A stretch of DNA of 64,000 nucleotides, from the NCBI RefSeq assembly GCF_907164915.1, contig NC_061870.1, forward strand, positions 2,632,273 through 2,696,272, in the 5' to 3' direction. Source of the stretch: Impatiens glandulifera (Eukaryota > Streptophyta > Magnoliopsida > Ericales > Balsaminaceae). Made by a program: the position numbers and the translations under genes. The notes beneath the pieces were generated by a model that saw only the letters and a list, made by a program, of their open reading frames with translations, had not been told where the DNA came from and did not search any database. Below, piece after piece: positions 1-12,498 of this stretch. Position 1 is the stretch's first letter. Every line of letters begins with the position of its first letter.

Positions 1-178
1 AAATGTCCCACAATATAATTAACACAATAATTTTTATATCTCATCCCCTAATAATAATAATAACAAGTATATTCCTAACATAACTTATAAGTGAATACAT
101 AAGGGTGAACATTCCAACAATGCACCCATTGACCCTACTAGCATTTTTTAACAGAAAAAGATTAGTTTGGGAATAACA
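1..178 (-). repeat. partial 3' LTR of gypsy copy 1
   Basis: Read on the minus strand the LTR starts with TGTTATTCCC at 178 and matches the LTR that starts at 33933 (TGTTATGCCC). The remainder lies outside the window. Confidence 0.7.
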
Positions 179-214
179 ATTCTACCCTACTTATAAAAAT
201 TTTGACCTCAAAAT

Positions 215-1879
215 TTACTTACAGAACAGTTCAGAATAATTCTGCTGCATATCCTGTTCTACTTCCCAGGTGGCTTCTTCTATTGAACTATTGTGCCAAA
301 GCACCTTGACCATAATTACTTCCTTATTTCTTAACTTCCTGGTTTACCTGTCCAGAATCTGGGTTGGTCTCTCTTCATATGATAGATCCTTTGCTAACTG
401 TACTTCCTCAAATTGGACACATGAAAAACATTGTGAAAAACAACAAGACTGAGAGTTAATGCTAATCTATAAGCAACCTCACCAACTGCCTCCAAAATTT
501 CAAAAGGCCCTATATATCTTGGATTCAACTTCCCTTTCTTTCCGAACCTAAAGATACCTTTGTAGGGAGATACTTTGAGAAACACATGGTCGCCTTTGTT
601 AAAGATGATATCCCTGCGCTTCTTATCTGCATAACTCTTCTACCTACTTTGAGTTGTTAGCAACATTTCTCTGATCTTGCTAACTAAGGAAACTGTGTTG
701 GAGACGATCTCTGGCCCAATTAACATTCTTTCCTCAACCTCATCCCAATGCAGGGAAGTTCTATATTTCTTCCCATAAAGAGCTTCAAAGGGTGCCATGC
801 CAATAGAAGATTGATAACTATTGTTGTAAACAAACTCTACTAATGGAAGCCTTGATTCCTAATCACCACCAAAATCTATAAGGCATGCCCTTAACAAATC
901 TTTTAGGATTTGGATCACTCTTTCTGATTGGCAGTCTATTTGGGGGTGAAATGCAGTACTGAATACCAACTTCGTCCCCAAACCCTTGTGCAAACTTTCC
1001 CAGAAGTGCGAGGTAAAACGAGGATCTCGGTCGGACACGATTCTAGTTGGGATGCCGTGGAGCCTAACGATCTCTTGCAAGTATAGCTCCACGTATTGAT
1101 TCATTGAGAAAGTTGTCTTTACCGGTAGAAAATGTGTTGACTTAGTAAGACGATCTATTATTACCCAGATGACATTCATTTTTCTTAAGGTTATAGGTAA
1201 TCCAACAACAAAGTCCATGGTAATATCGTCCCATTTTGAAACAGGTATGGACAGTGGGCAAAGAAGTCCAGTAGGCCTTTAACGCTCCACATTAACTTGT
1301 TGGCAAGTTAAGCACTCACTAACATACTTAATGATATCCTTCTTCATACCCGACCACCAATACAACATCTGTAGATCTTTGAATATTTGGGTGCTTCCTG
1401 GATGAATAGAATATGGAGTAGTATGTGCCTCAACCAATAATTCATGCCTTAAAGAACCTACTGAAGATACCCATAGTCGATTCCTGTGATACACCAGATT
1501 ATTCTTAGTGTTATACAAAGGTATCTCCCTTTTCTCATCTCTTTGCTTCCATAAGGTGAGTTGTGGGTCATCAGCTTGTCCCAACCTAATTCTTTCTACA
1601 AGATCAGAAACAATGGCTAGAGTTGCAAAAATGCACTCCTGCCTTGGCTCAATCACAACCAGATTTAATATTTCAATCTCTTGAATCAGGTCAGACTGGG
1701 CAGTGATTTGATTAAGCGTACCAGACTTATGGCTTAAGACATCAGCTACAACATTGGCCATCCCCGATTGATAAATAATTTCGTAGTCATAATCTTTCAC
1801 CAGCTCCAACCAACGCCGCTGCCTCATATTCAACTCTTTTTGAGTAAATAAATGTTTCAGACTTATTTGAGACTTCTCA

Positions 1880-1880
<1 letters not shown>
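215..1880 (-). pseudogene. pol: gypsy RNase H-integrase pseudogene, copy 1
   Basis: Integrase inserts retroelement cDNA into the host chromosome. Visible parts: the RNase H tail ([20 protein letters not shown]) at about 1700-1860, the HHCC zinc finger (ending CLTCQQ) at about 1280-1420, and the D-D-E core at 859-1218 (IDRLTK, SDRDPRF, QSERVIQ). The GPF module (RYIGPFEILEAVGEVAYRL) follows. The frame is broken: the core stops at a TAG where copy 2 has a Trp codon, and another TAG replaces a Gln codon near 640. A few codons just before RNase H are deleted (YGEKSQ runs straight into SLKHLF), next to the AT repeat. Two residues, ID and C in PQIDCQSER, differ from the usual PQTDGQSER. Non-functional. 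Confidence 0.9.

Positions 1881-1935
<55 letters not shown>
1880..1935. repeat. (AT)n microsatellite
   Basis: Pure TA dinucleotide tract located exactly where the gypsy RNase H homology ends, followed by short TAA repeats. Confidence 0.95.

Positions 1936-2670
<735 letters not shown>

Positions 2671-2745
<75 letters not shown>
2671..2745. repeat. (AT)n microsatellite
   Basis: About 75 bp of pure AT dinucleotides directly abutting the left end of the foldback element at 2746. Confidence 0.97.
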
Positions 2746-2748
<3 letters not shown>

Positions 2749-3665
2749 AAGTAAGGATAGGGAACGCGAATTTAGGCCGCAAATGTCCGCGAAAATAGAA
2801 TATTTTTTTAAACACCGAATATTTTTTCTTCTTTTACTAATTATTTTTTTTTCTACTTCTACCACCGATTAATTTATCCTATTATCACGATTAATTATTT
2901 CACTATTTTTTTTGATATTTATTATCAATAATTTAACTGGTAAATAACTTAACACTTTACAACTTGTATTTATTAATTAAGTTTTTTTTCGCTAAACTCT
3001 AATCTCTAAATTCTAAACTCTAAACCTTAAATTTTAAACCCTAAATCCTAAAACTTAAATCATAAATCCTAATTAATATATTGTTTAGTTGAATTATGAA
3101 TTTATCTCTTTTATTTTTTTATATTTTTATGACTTTACAATTCCTTTATTTATCAAATTTTTTTTTATTTATTCTTTATGTCTTCTTTTTTCTTTTTCTC
3201 ATTATTTTTTTTAATGACTTATTAATATTTTTTTTAGTTTTATTATTTATAAATATTTATCTAATATTTCTATTCTCACGTTAATTATTTTCTCTCCACA
3301 ATTGGTGACTAATTATTAATAAATTATTTTTTTTCACTCATTTCTTTGATAAATTCATAATTCAACTAAACTAAACTAAACTTAATAGAGATATTAATTA
3401 GGGTTTAAGATTTAAAGTTTAGGGTTTAGGGTTTAGAGTTTAGGGTTTAAATAAATTAATTAGTTAGATAAATTAATTAGTTAGATAAATTAATTGATTA
3501 GTGAGAGAGAAAGAAAAAATAAATTAATTAATTCGTAAAAGTGGTAGAGAGATAAATTAATTAATAAGAGGAGAGAATATTCCGTGTTTAAATAGAATAT
3601 TCTATTTTCGTTGACATTCGCGGCCCCAGATTCGCGCCCCAGATTCGCGTTCCATATCATTACTC
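2746..3665. mobile_element. long-TIR foldback element with telomere-like motifs
   Basis: The two ends are inverted copies. The left reads AGTAAGGATAGGGAACGCGA and the right end, reverse complemented, reads AGTAATGATATGGAACGCGA. Similarity continues inward through a shared GAAAATAGAATATT block to telomere-like runs: CTAAA(C/T)CCTAAA-type at about 2993-3070 and TTTAGGG-type at about 3400-3450. Arms are roughly 300 bp, the centre is low-complexity T-rich. No transposase. The target duplication cannot be resolved because both flanks are (AT)n. Superfamily unknown; long arms fit a MULE-derived MITE. Confidence 0.78.
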
Positions 3666-3699
3666 TATATATATATTCAAAATTTTAAATTGAAATCAA

Positions 3700-3775
3700 C
3701 TATCATTATTGGTTTAGCAATCAAAATGTTCATATTTCATAAATGAGACCATGTGTTCAAAACTCTCCTAATGCG
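3700..3775 (+). repeat. tRNA-derived SINE head (candidate)
   Basis: A pol III box A-like string TGGTTTAGCAA (3710-3720) lies 45 bp upstream of a perfect box B match GTTCAAAAC (3755-3763; consensus GWTCRANNC). This is the spacing found in tRNAs. The same layout is seen at 56600-56652 and 11081-11132. Tail and target duplication not identified. Confidence 0.5.
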
Positions 3776-3780
3776 CGAAT

Positions 3781-3836
3781 TTGAAAATAGGTACCACAAT
3801 GATGGTGTTTGAAAATAGGTACCACAATGATGGTGT
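3781..3836. repeat. 28-bp tandem duplication
   Basis: Two identical 28-bp units beginning TTGAAAATAGGTACCACAAT, head to tail, just downstream of the SINE-like head. Confidence 0.9.
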
Positions 3837-3904
3837 TTAGGAGTTTAAAATATGTTGGGTATTAAGAGTAAAATGACAATGCTCATTATAGTGTATTTAT
3901 ATGG

Positions 3905-4095
3905 GAATGAAGAAATTAAAGGAGGAGATATGTTATAAGACAAAATGATAATAGTGGTTATATATGAGAATTCGATAAAAATGTGTTGTTTATATATATG
4001 AAATGAAAAAATTAAAGGATGAGATATAGTGATATAAGACTAAAATTATAATAGTGGTTATATATGAGAATTTGATAAAATGTGTTATTATTTAG
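3905..4095. repeat. imperfect ~95-bp tandem duplication
   Basis: The phrase AATAGTGGTTATATATGAGA followed by (T)TCGATAAAA and TGTGTT occurs twice, each preceded by GGAGATAT(A)GT-like sequence. No gene. Confidence 0.7.
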
Positions 4096-4099
4096 AAAA

Positions 4100-4858
4100 A
4101 TCATTAAATAATTTTTTTTTTGATCAAATTATCTTTTTTGGTATTCCTCTTTAGTTTGTTTATAAAATTGTTTTGTTTCATTTGTTGTTAAATTCAAATT
4201 ATTCATGAGGTAGTCATCACGTTATTTAAGTGTTGTCCATAGTGATCCGAGTACGATGATCCGAGTATGATGGATTACTTAGTCCATTAAAAATGAACCA
4301 AAACATTGACAACCAAACAAGCCAACCTATATATCACCTATAGGTGATGTTGGCCGCTGAAAAAAACCCTATTTTCTAAATGGAGCAGTACATGTTCAAA
4401 TGATTTATTTCTTTTTAAATGATGACAAGTTTGAACCAATGCTTTTAAACTCGTTCGAGTTTACAATTCAACTCAAAGAAAACGAATCACGAATTGTAAT
4501 TACTCTAGAGTGTAAAATCACTATTCATTCGCGAGTTGAATCAATTCCTTCGTTAAAATCGGCCGAAATCGGAAAAATTGTACCATGCTGATGAAGGGAA
4601 GGAAACCTGAGTTATTGTTCTTTACCTTTTCATCTTTTACTGTTGTTGTCCCTTCCCTGAACATTCTTTTTTTGACCTTCAATAATATATTAAAATAGAA
4701 AGAAGATTCTGAGAGAGAAGAAGAAAGATGGAAGATTGAGAGAGAAAAGAAAGAAGATGGAGACGGATGTGGTATAGTTAGGGTTTCTTAATATTTATAT
4801 ATATATTTATATTTGATAATATTGTAATATATATATATATATATATATTTGAGAATAA
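4100..4858. other. intergenic, no gene recognised
   Basis: Contains a 63-codon plus-strand open frame (4400-4591) with no recognisable domain, purine-rich AGAGAGAAGAAG tracts near 4710-4760 and a short (AT)n at 4828-4848. Confidence 0.5.
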
Positions 4859-5996
4859 GGGGATGCTTGGTACGTGGTTTTTGTACTCAGGAATGGGAAA
4901 GGGAATAAAATGAAGTGTTTGGTTGATGGGTTTCATTCCAGAACTTTGATTTGATTCCCGGATACTCAGGAATCATCCATTCCTCTCTAAATTGGGAGGA
5001 ATGAATCCCATTCCCTTGTAATGTATTTTCTCTCCCATGATGTCCACTATCCCACGTTCTCTCTCATAATTATAATTATAATATTATATATATTTTTTCT
5101 TTTATAATTATATTAGACGTTCTTTTATAATTAAAATAATAATTTATTTTAATTTATTTATTGAAATAAATTATTTCAATTATTTAAATAATATTGAGAA
5201 ATTATTTTAAATAATATAAAATTAATAAAATAAAATAAATATTTTAAAATAATTATAATAACTAATAATAAAAAAAATATTTTTATATAATATTTATATA
5301 TTATATATTAATAATAAAATTATAATAAATTAATTAAAATATAAAAACTTAAAAATAAAATAACAATTTTATTAAAATAAATATTGAAAAAATATTAGAA
5401 AAGTTAGATATAAAATATTTTAATAAAAAATTTTATTAAAAATATTATGCAATGTTATAGTATATATTATTAAGTGAAATATTATATTTCATTTAATTAA
5501 TTATTAATATATAATATTTTTAAAAAATTATATTTATTAATAGATAATTTTTATTTATAAATAAAAAAATTAAATCATTCAATTACTTTTTATATGTATT
5601 TAAATATATATATATATATATAATTAATATAATAAAATATTAGATATTTATATTTTATTAAATTAGAACACACTTCAATATTTTATATATTTTAAACAAT
5701 TATAATATAAAAATAATAATATTTTGTATTTTTAATTAAATAAAATAAAATATAAAATAAAAAGATTAATCTAATTCAATTACAAATTAATATTAATAAT
5801 TTATCTCTAATAAATCTAAACATTATCAATGGAATAGAAATATCGGAATAGAAATATCCAAACACTATCAATGGTATTGAGAATGATTAATACTCATAAC
5901 CAAACACTACACTTCTATCAATCATACCCATTCCCATTCCACACATCTATCAATCCCATTCCTATTCCGATTCCCTTATTTGAACCAAGCGCCCCC
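4859..5996. mobile_element. Tourist-like (PIF/Harbinger) MITE, 1.1 kb
   Basis: Flanked on both sides by TAA (4856-4858 and 5997-5999), the target duplication typical of PIF/Harbinger. The left end reads GGGGATGCTTGGTACG; the right end reverse complemented reads GGGGGCGCTTGGTTCA. Subterminal arms both contain repeated GGAATGGGAATG/CATTCCCATTCC motifs; the interior is A/T-rich and non-coding. No transposase seen. Confidence 0.85.
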
Positions 5997-6153
5997 TAAG
6001 TTAAATAGTTAATTTTATTTTGTATTAATATAAACATATAATATTATAATATGTTCTTATCTTCTTATTAATTTTTTTAAATTATTTTTTATATATAAAT
6101 GATTTAAAAATTAATATATTTTTAGAGAAAAATCTTATTATTTGATCTGACAT

Positions 6154-6306
6154 AAGAGAGAAGTAACCACACGGCTAAATAAGCCCACATCCACTTAAGT
6201 CCAGTTTAAAAAAATTAAGAAAAAATTAAGAGAGAGAAGAGAAGCAACCATGTTTGCTAAATAAGCCCACCTCCACTTAAGTCCACAAGTCCACAGTTTA
6301 AAAAAA
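6154..6306. repeat. imperfect ~75-bp tandem duplication
   Basis: The phrase GCTAAATAAGCCCAC followed by TCCACTTAAGTCCA occurs twice, each preceded by a GAGAGAAG..AACCA tract and followed by CAGTTTAAAAAAA. Confidence 0.8.
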
Positions 6307-6815
6307 CAACGATTTTACCTATTCCAGCGCCGGAAAAAAAAAAAGAATTATTCAGGACTTAATTACCAATTTGGTCGGAAGAATGTTGTGATTTAAATAG
6401 GAAATAGGGTTGTATGTTGAAAAGTGTTATTTATCTAGTTATTAGAATAAGCAATATTTATTCCTGATATTATAAAAAATAGGGAATTCATACCCTAATA
6501 TCTAGTCCAGTTAGTATTCAATCTAAGTCTAATATCATTTAATCAAAACTATTCTCAAAGCCCTAAGAATAAGATCACATATGTATATCTATATTTTAGT
6601 CTCTGCAAGAGATAATCCTTTCATTAGATGACAAACTAATTCAAAATCAAATAAATACTAACACAAAATGAAAACACATAATAATCCATGACTCAAAGGT
6701 TTACTTGACTGACTACTACACCATGAAAACAAAAACAACCAAAACCCCCGAATCAAAAAGTGGAAACCAACAGCAAAAACATAAAAAACAATGAAGACAA
6801 AATACTATATATATA

Positions 6816-7190
6816 CTACTTGTTTAAAGTCGACTCCTTTATAAGTATCTTTAGTTCCTCAACTAAAGCGAGCTTTTTCACCCGAAGCTGATTCTCTTTG
6901 TTCAAGATTTCAGACCATTTCTCTTCCAGTTCTTCTGCATTATAGTGAGCGATTTTACTCAGCCCCTTTTTCATAAAATCATTGTTCATAGGAGCAAAAA
7001 GATCACACTCGAATGATTTTTTCAGTAAGGGATATCTTTGATAAAAACTTTCAATACTTTCATTAACCCGGATCCGTTTATTACCAGTGGATTGCTTCAA
7101 TAAAACAGTCGAAGATTCCATTTCTTCACTCGTAACATCTTCTTCTTCTTCTTCGATCGTTGAATACCTAGCATTGTTCGGTGAAGCCAT
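6816..7190 (-). CDS. orphan 124-aa acidic/coiled-coil protein
   Basis: I do not recognise this protein. It has an acidic patch near residues 12-25 (IEEEEEDVTSEEMES), a basic stretch (NKRIRVNES), and a C-terminal third rich in Leu, Glu and Lys (EELEEKWSEILNKENQLRVK) likely to form a coiled coil. Codon use is ordinary. The start is the ATG at 7190. Upstream lies a plausible intron (GTATGT near 7288, acceptor CTTTCAG near 7213). A further upstream ATG near 7351 would open a short reading frame that passes out of frame across this ATG, so it could be a regulatory uORF. It could equally be a fragment of a larger gene or transposon ORF. Confidence 0.45.
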   Translation of the reverse strand: MASPNNARYSTIEEEEEDVTSEEMESSTVLLKQSTGNKRIRVNESIESFYQRYPLLKKSFECDLFAPMNNDFMKKGLSKIAHYNAEELEEKWSEILNKENQLRVKKLALVEELKILIKESTLNK

Positions 7191-7359
7191 TTTTTGTTTT
7201 TCTTTTCTGATCTGAAAGTAGATAGATAGATAATATTATAAACAAAAACAGTAAAAATATTAATTAAGTTGAAGATCAAAGAACATACCCAACTCTCTTT
7301 CTTCTGATGACGATGATGGAAATATCAAATAAGACGTACGGTTTTTATTCATGATGAAG

Positions 7360-8412
7360 AATGCAAAAAGTAGGGTTTTATCACCGCCATTCTTTGAATT
7401 TACTCTATTATTATCTTTTCATCTTCTTTCATTAATTACTGTCCATTCAATTTTTTATTTATTTATTCACAATCAGCCATCATTATATTTTCATCGAGAA
7501 TCGAGAATTGATAAGTAATTATATAATGATTTTTTTTGAAAATATGACCATAAAATATAATTTATTACGTATAAAGTATTATATACTATTTTTATTAAAT
7601 TTAAATTTAAACTTTACATAAATAAACATTTTAATAAATAAACAATTAAATATTTAAATATCTTACTTATTTATCCACCAAAACTATCACACAAATCAAA
7701 TAAACATAACAAACAAATTCCCAGTACCTGTTTGATCCTCAGTTATTTGGGTTTTTTTTTATTATTTTTCTAAAAATTATGTTTTATTAAATTTTGTAAA
7801 AAAAATTATTTTATGGTTAAAAAATAAAAAAGAAGTGAATGAGAGAAAAAATTTATAAAAATTGACAAAGAATAAGAAGAGAAAGAAAAAAAATTTGTTA
7901 ATTTTTTTAGTAAATCAATAAAACCCTTGTTTTTCATCAATAATTACTCAAAACAAAAATATTTTTTATTTTTTTTTTATAAAATGAAAGGTAAATTAAT
8001 TTTATATAATTAAATAAATTGTAATTTTTGTATTTAAATAAAAAAAATTATTAAATAATTAAAATAATGGTTATATTGAAATGATTATTAATATGTATAT
8101 AATAATAATATACTACTAAATTCTTAAATTAATTAAAATTATAAAGTTATATTATAATTAAAAAAAAATATTATTTATCTAATTGTTTTGGATAAAATTA
8201 TTATTATATAAATTCAAATAATTTTAAACGGTAAAGATTGGAGTTTAATTCAAATTTAATATGCATTTATATTTTTAAATTTACAAGAACATCTCGTTAA
8301 ATAAGAAAATTTTATAAGATTAAAATTTAATTTATAATTATTAGACAATTTAAAAGAATATTAAATATACAATGTTTGTTTGTTTTCGAGACAATTATAT
8401 ATAGATATCTAT
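7360..8412. other. AT-rich intergenic DNA
   Basis: No gene, RNA gene or clear repeat unit seen beyond homopolymeric A and T runs. Confidence 0.6.
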
Positions 8413-8674
8413 GGCCTTGTTCGGATTGGGTTATTTAAATAACCTAGAGAGGGAAAAAAATAATGATGATTGATATTTTGAGGAAGTGATGATTATTTTT
8501 GGTAAAATGACTTAAAGGGTATTGATTTATATAAATAAAATAAAAAATAATAATTTTAAATATAGGGTATTTTAGTATTTTGATTAATGAAATGAATAAT
8601 ATGATTGGTGGAAGTGATTGATTGGAAAATTGGTTTTGTATAGGTTTTTTTAAAAACTTAAGAAGAACAAGGCC
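8413..8674. mobile_element. Tourist-like MITE, copy A
   Basis: 262 bp bounded by GGCCTTGTTCGG and CGAACAAGGCC-type ends (right end AAGAACAAGGCC) and flanked by TAT on both sides. It is about 80% identical over its length to the element at 20613-20877, including the internal block GGGTATTTTAGTATTTTG. Non-coding. Confidence 0.87.
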
Positions 8675-8677
8675 TAT

Positions 8678-8752
<75 letters not shown>

Positions 8753-9049
8753 TAGATATATATATATATATATTGATATATATATATATTGATATATATA
8801 TATTGATATATATATATATTGATATATATATATATTGATATATATATATTGATATATAGATATCTATATATATAGATATCTATATATATAGATATCTATA
8901 TATATAGATATATATATTTATATATATATAGATATAAATATATATATAAATAGATTTATATAAATATATATATATATATATAAATATATAAATATATATA
9001 TATATTTATATATATATATTTATATTTATATATATATATATTTATATAG

Positions 9050-9081
<32 letters not shown>

Positions 9082-9245
9082 ATATATATTTATATAAATA
9101 TATATATATATATTTTTATATATATATATCTATATAGATATCTATATAAATATAGATCTAGATATAAATATATATCTAGATATAGATATCTATATATATA
9201 TAGATCTCTATGTATATAGATCTATATATATATTATATATATATA
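8678..9245. repeat. compound AT microsatellite with nested palindromes
   Basis: About 570 bp of TA-based repeat. After a pure (TA)n it shifts through ordered variants: repeated TTGATATATATATA (8770-8850), repeated GATATCTATATATATA (8855-8910), then TATTTATATA variants and finally TAGATCTATATA forms. Many segments are self-complementary (for example TATAGATATCTATA). It lies directly beside the MITE. Confidence 0.9.
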
Positions 9246-10067
9246 AAAAATTAAGACAAAATAATTTTGACTTTAAGAATGTATATAAATAAATACAAAA
9301 TTAAATTCTCAATTAAAAAAATACTATTTTTTAATTATATTAATATTACTACATGATTGATTATGACTTAAATTATTTTAGAAGTGATATATTAAAATAA
9401 AAAATTAATCATCTAAGTTAAGACAATAAACAATATAATTATTATGACTTAATTAAGAATAACTTTATTAATTTATAATTATTACTCTCATTTTGGTCAT
9501 TTCTTCGTTATAAACTTTTATCTTCATTTTAATTAACCAATAATTTCATTCATATATTTGATGAAATATTATGAATATTATAATCATCATAACATATAAT
9601 ATTTAAGATTGATGGTTATAATTTAATGTAAGAATAATTGAATATATAATTGATACAAGTAACCATTTAAATTAAATCACTTAACCCACATAAAAAAATT
9701 ATTCTTTAATATTAAAAATTGTTTATAAGAAAAATTAATTAAAAAAATGTTAGAGGTTCATTGACGTATTTTATAAAAATATTTAATTAAATTTAAAATA
9801 TAAAAATTAAGTAACTTAGTTGATTAGAGTTGCACATATTATTTATAGGTTAAACTTGTGACTTATATATAAAAAATTTAATCTTATATTTTTTTTAATT
9901 TGCATTACAAGTTTCAAGGATGTGTCAACCCGCGAAACAACAATCAAATGCGATATAGGGAAGCCTAGAGCAAAATAAGTGAGGATGTGACATTAATATA
10001 ATCGCTGAAATTCGTGAAATGCATATTATAATTTGAGGATTGCAATTGGCTTTATAAAGAAGGGTAA
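9246..10067. other. AT-rich intergenic DNA
   Basis: No coding sequence recognised. The 68-codon minus frame at 9925-10131 crosses the MITE boundary and looks like chance. Confidence 0.55.
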
Positions 10068-10644
10068 GAGCATCCTCATCCTTGTACCCATACATAGGTA
10101 CAAATATGTGCCACATCAGCAGCCACATCACAAATAAATTATATCTCTCAATTTATACCTCTATTCCCCAACCATCTCAAGTACAATTGTGGTCCACCAT
10201 CCACATCATCTAATTCATACAATATTTTTTAATTCAATAATTCAAGTAATCTTGTTTTATTTTTTATTATATTAATTTGTTTAAATTAATAAAACTAATA
10301 TTTATAAATTATATTAAAAAATTAAAAAAAATCAATAATTTTTAAAAATAATTTAGGAAATTATTATCACAATAATACTTGAAAAAAATAGACTATTAAA
10401 TCATATTTTGTTAAATAAAAAATTAAATAAAACGGTTTATTTTTTAAAATTTTTAAATGTTTGTTTTTTTTTGTATAAAAGAGTGGGGGTGGGGACCACT
10501 TTTTTTGACTTTTTCTCATTTGTACCCAATAGCAAAACTTTGTTACTCAATTTTCTCTCTCCTGAATTGTACCCATCTCCCCATTAGTGTACCCAGGTAC
10601 AAATTTTGTCCACATCAAATTTGTACCTACCGATGGGGATGCTC
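10068..10644. mobile_element. MITE with GAGCATCC ends (PIF/Harbinger type)
   Basis: 577 bp flanked by TAA on each side (10065-10067 and 10645-10647). Ends are GAGCATCCTCATCCTTGTAC and, reverse complemented, GAGCATCCCCATCGGTAGGT. Both arms carry several GTAC(C/A) motifs (for example CATAGGTACAAAT and CCAGGTACAAATTT). Non-coding. Confidence 0.87.
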
Positions 10645-10959
10645 TAAGAGTAGTAAAGGTTATTTTAATACGGTAGATATTGTATTATTTTGTTGTTTGT
10701 TATGTAATATGTGTTTCTTTATTTGTTTCTAATCAGATACTCTAAGGTTGTTGTTTGTCATCATTTAATTAAAGTTAGAGACCGTTTAGTTTTGAATTTG
10801 ACTATTTCTCCAACTTTTAGGCTTTTTAATGAAATAACGCTAAGTTATTTTCTAAATAAAATACGATATAAGGAAATTTGTTATGCAATTTTTTTTAATA
10901 TATGGATTCGAAAGTTCATTATATATGTTTGATTACGTAATGAGTTAAGATAAAAAAAT

Positions 10960-11260
10960 GATAATGAGTTAGGTCTCGGCGAGAGAAAATACGATTGTTG
11001 TTTAAATTCAAACTCACATACACATATAACTCATTCATTTCTCAAATTCAGAATCACATATACCATTTAACTCACCAAGATAGTCTAGTGGTAAAGTCGG
11101 CTTAAGAGACAAAAAAGTCATGAGTTCAATTCTAGAGAAATTTGATTGTCGTTTCAATTCAAAACAATATTCTCTTAAATTTCGCACCCACATATATCAC
11201 AATATTTTCTCACTTCAAATCATCATTCTCTCATCCTCAAATTCGTACAAATATATATTA
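10960..11260 (+). repeat. tRNA-derived SINE-like sequence
   Basis: Box A match TAGTCTAGTGG (11081-11091) and perfect box B match GTTCAATTC (11124-11132) are 43 bp apart, as in a tRNA gene. The downstream sequence (GATTGTCGTTTCAATTCAAA) resembles sequence just upstream (CGATTGTTGTTTAAATTCAA at about 10990), suggesting a partial tandem or truncated second copy. It is not a functional tRNA: no acceptor stem pairing is apparent. Confidence 0.55.
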
Positions 11261-11791
11261 CATATATTCTCAAATTCACATCACGTTAGATTCAAGTTCT
11301 ACTATTAAATAGGAATTGTATACACTTTCATCATTATAATATTTGTGACTGTTGACTTCAATTTATATTTTTATACGTAATTAATTAGTCTAATCACCAA
11401 CATATATTCAAAATTAAAGTGAGTATTTAACAAAAACTATAAAAAAAAACATATGAGATATGAGTTAACATATATTATTATTGATATAAAATAATGTGTT
11501 AATTCATAAAACATATTTTAAGTATTATAATTATTTTATAAACTGTGTAACATAATGTCGTCTATTTATCAAATTTTATGTTAAATTTAAAATATAAAAT
11601 TTTATTAATCTACTTAATTAAAATGTTTTATTTACATTATGTTATAAGTTTGAGACTTATATATAATAATTTTAATTTAACCATTTCAAATTTATGGGTG
11701 AGTCAATCTGCGACATAACTCAGATATCTATTTATTCTCACATTATATTTAAATTAATTACAATTCTTCTACTCAAATATTTAAAATTATG

Positions 11792-11792
<1 letters not shown>

Positions 11793-11868
<76 letters not shown>
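11793..11868. repeat. (ATT)n-(AT)n compound microsatellite
   Basis: About ten ATT units run directly into about 23 AT units. Confidence 0.97.
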
Positions 11869-11872
<4 letters not shown>

Positions 11873-12159
11873 AATGTGTATTTACATTGTTAGGTTAAAA
11901 GTTTAAAATTTATATATAATATTTTTAATTTTATTTTTTAAATTTAACAGTTTGATATTTATAGGCATATTTACTAATTAACTAGCCAAATATCTATTTC
12001 CTCCCATTTATATATATATACATTAACCCGCTCTCACAAATTGGAATTATATATATATATTAGTTATGTTTTTTTTTTCTTTTTCAATATTTTCAAGTGG
12101 GGCGGCGACCGCGACCCTATTAGGATTTTTTAGTTTATATATATTACATTATATAAATA

Positions 12160-12312
12160 ACGAGTTACTCGCGAACTACTCGAACAAGAAATATAAAGCT
12201 CGAACTCGAGCTCGATTTTATACTCGAGCTACTCGACTCGAATTCGGTCAAATCTAGTTTGAGTCGAGCTTTGACCGAGCTACTCACGAGCAGCTTGACT
12301 CGTTTACACCCT
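12160..12312. repeat. CGAGCTACTCG-rich dispersed repeat
   Basis: Dense ACTCG/CGAGT words (for example GAGCTACTCGACTCGAATTC), many forming short inverted repeats. On the minus strand it begins near 12312 with TTAGGGTGTAAACGAGTC, a start common to a widespread class of plant dispersed repeats. The other end is not clear. Confidence 0.55.
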
Positions 12313-12498
12313 AATACGAACATTTAAGTACAATTTTAAAGTGAGTAAAAAAGTGATGAATGATTGTAAGTTTGTGATGATTTATCTTGTTTATCACTAA
12401 CTTTATATTTAATATAAAGATTGTTTTAAAAATAAAAAATAGAGAAAATGGACATTTCTTTCATTTTTAGGAACATGTATATGTACAGTGATAACTCA

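Larger units (their letters stand above)
1..1890 (-). mobile_element. Ty3/gypsy (Tekay/Del-like chromovirus) fragment, copy 1
   Basis: The minus strand carries, in order, the end of RNase H, an integrase zinc finger, the integrase core, a GPF/Y module, the polyprotein tail and the start of a 3' LTR. Everything upstream of RNase H (gag, protease, reverse transcriptase) is missing: the coding match stops at an AT microsatellite near 1880. The LTR is cut by the window edge at position 1. A second copy in the opposite orientation lies at 32876-35568. The assignment to a chromovirus lineage rests on the domain order and the tail after the GPF/Y module; it is an inference. Confidence 0.88.

Noticed and set aside
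3096..3284. 62-codon Phe/Leu-rich frame
   Set aside because: Low-complexity T-rich centre of the foldback element, would translate to poly-Phe/Leu by chance.
2993..3452. Interstitial telomere
   Set aside because: The TTTAGGG-like runs are short, degenerate and inverted within a foldback element.
4400..4591. 63-codon plus-strand frame
   Set aside because: No recognisable domain, no splice or context support.
11078..11145. Functional tRNA gene
   Set aside because: Box A and B present but no paired acceptor or anticodon stems could be drawn; fits a SINE head instead.
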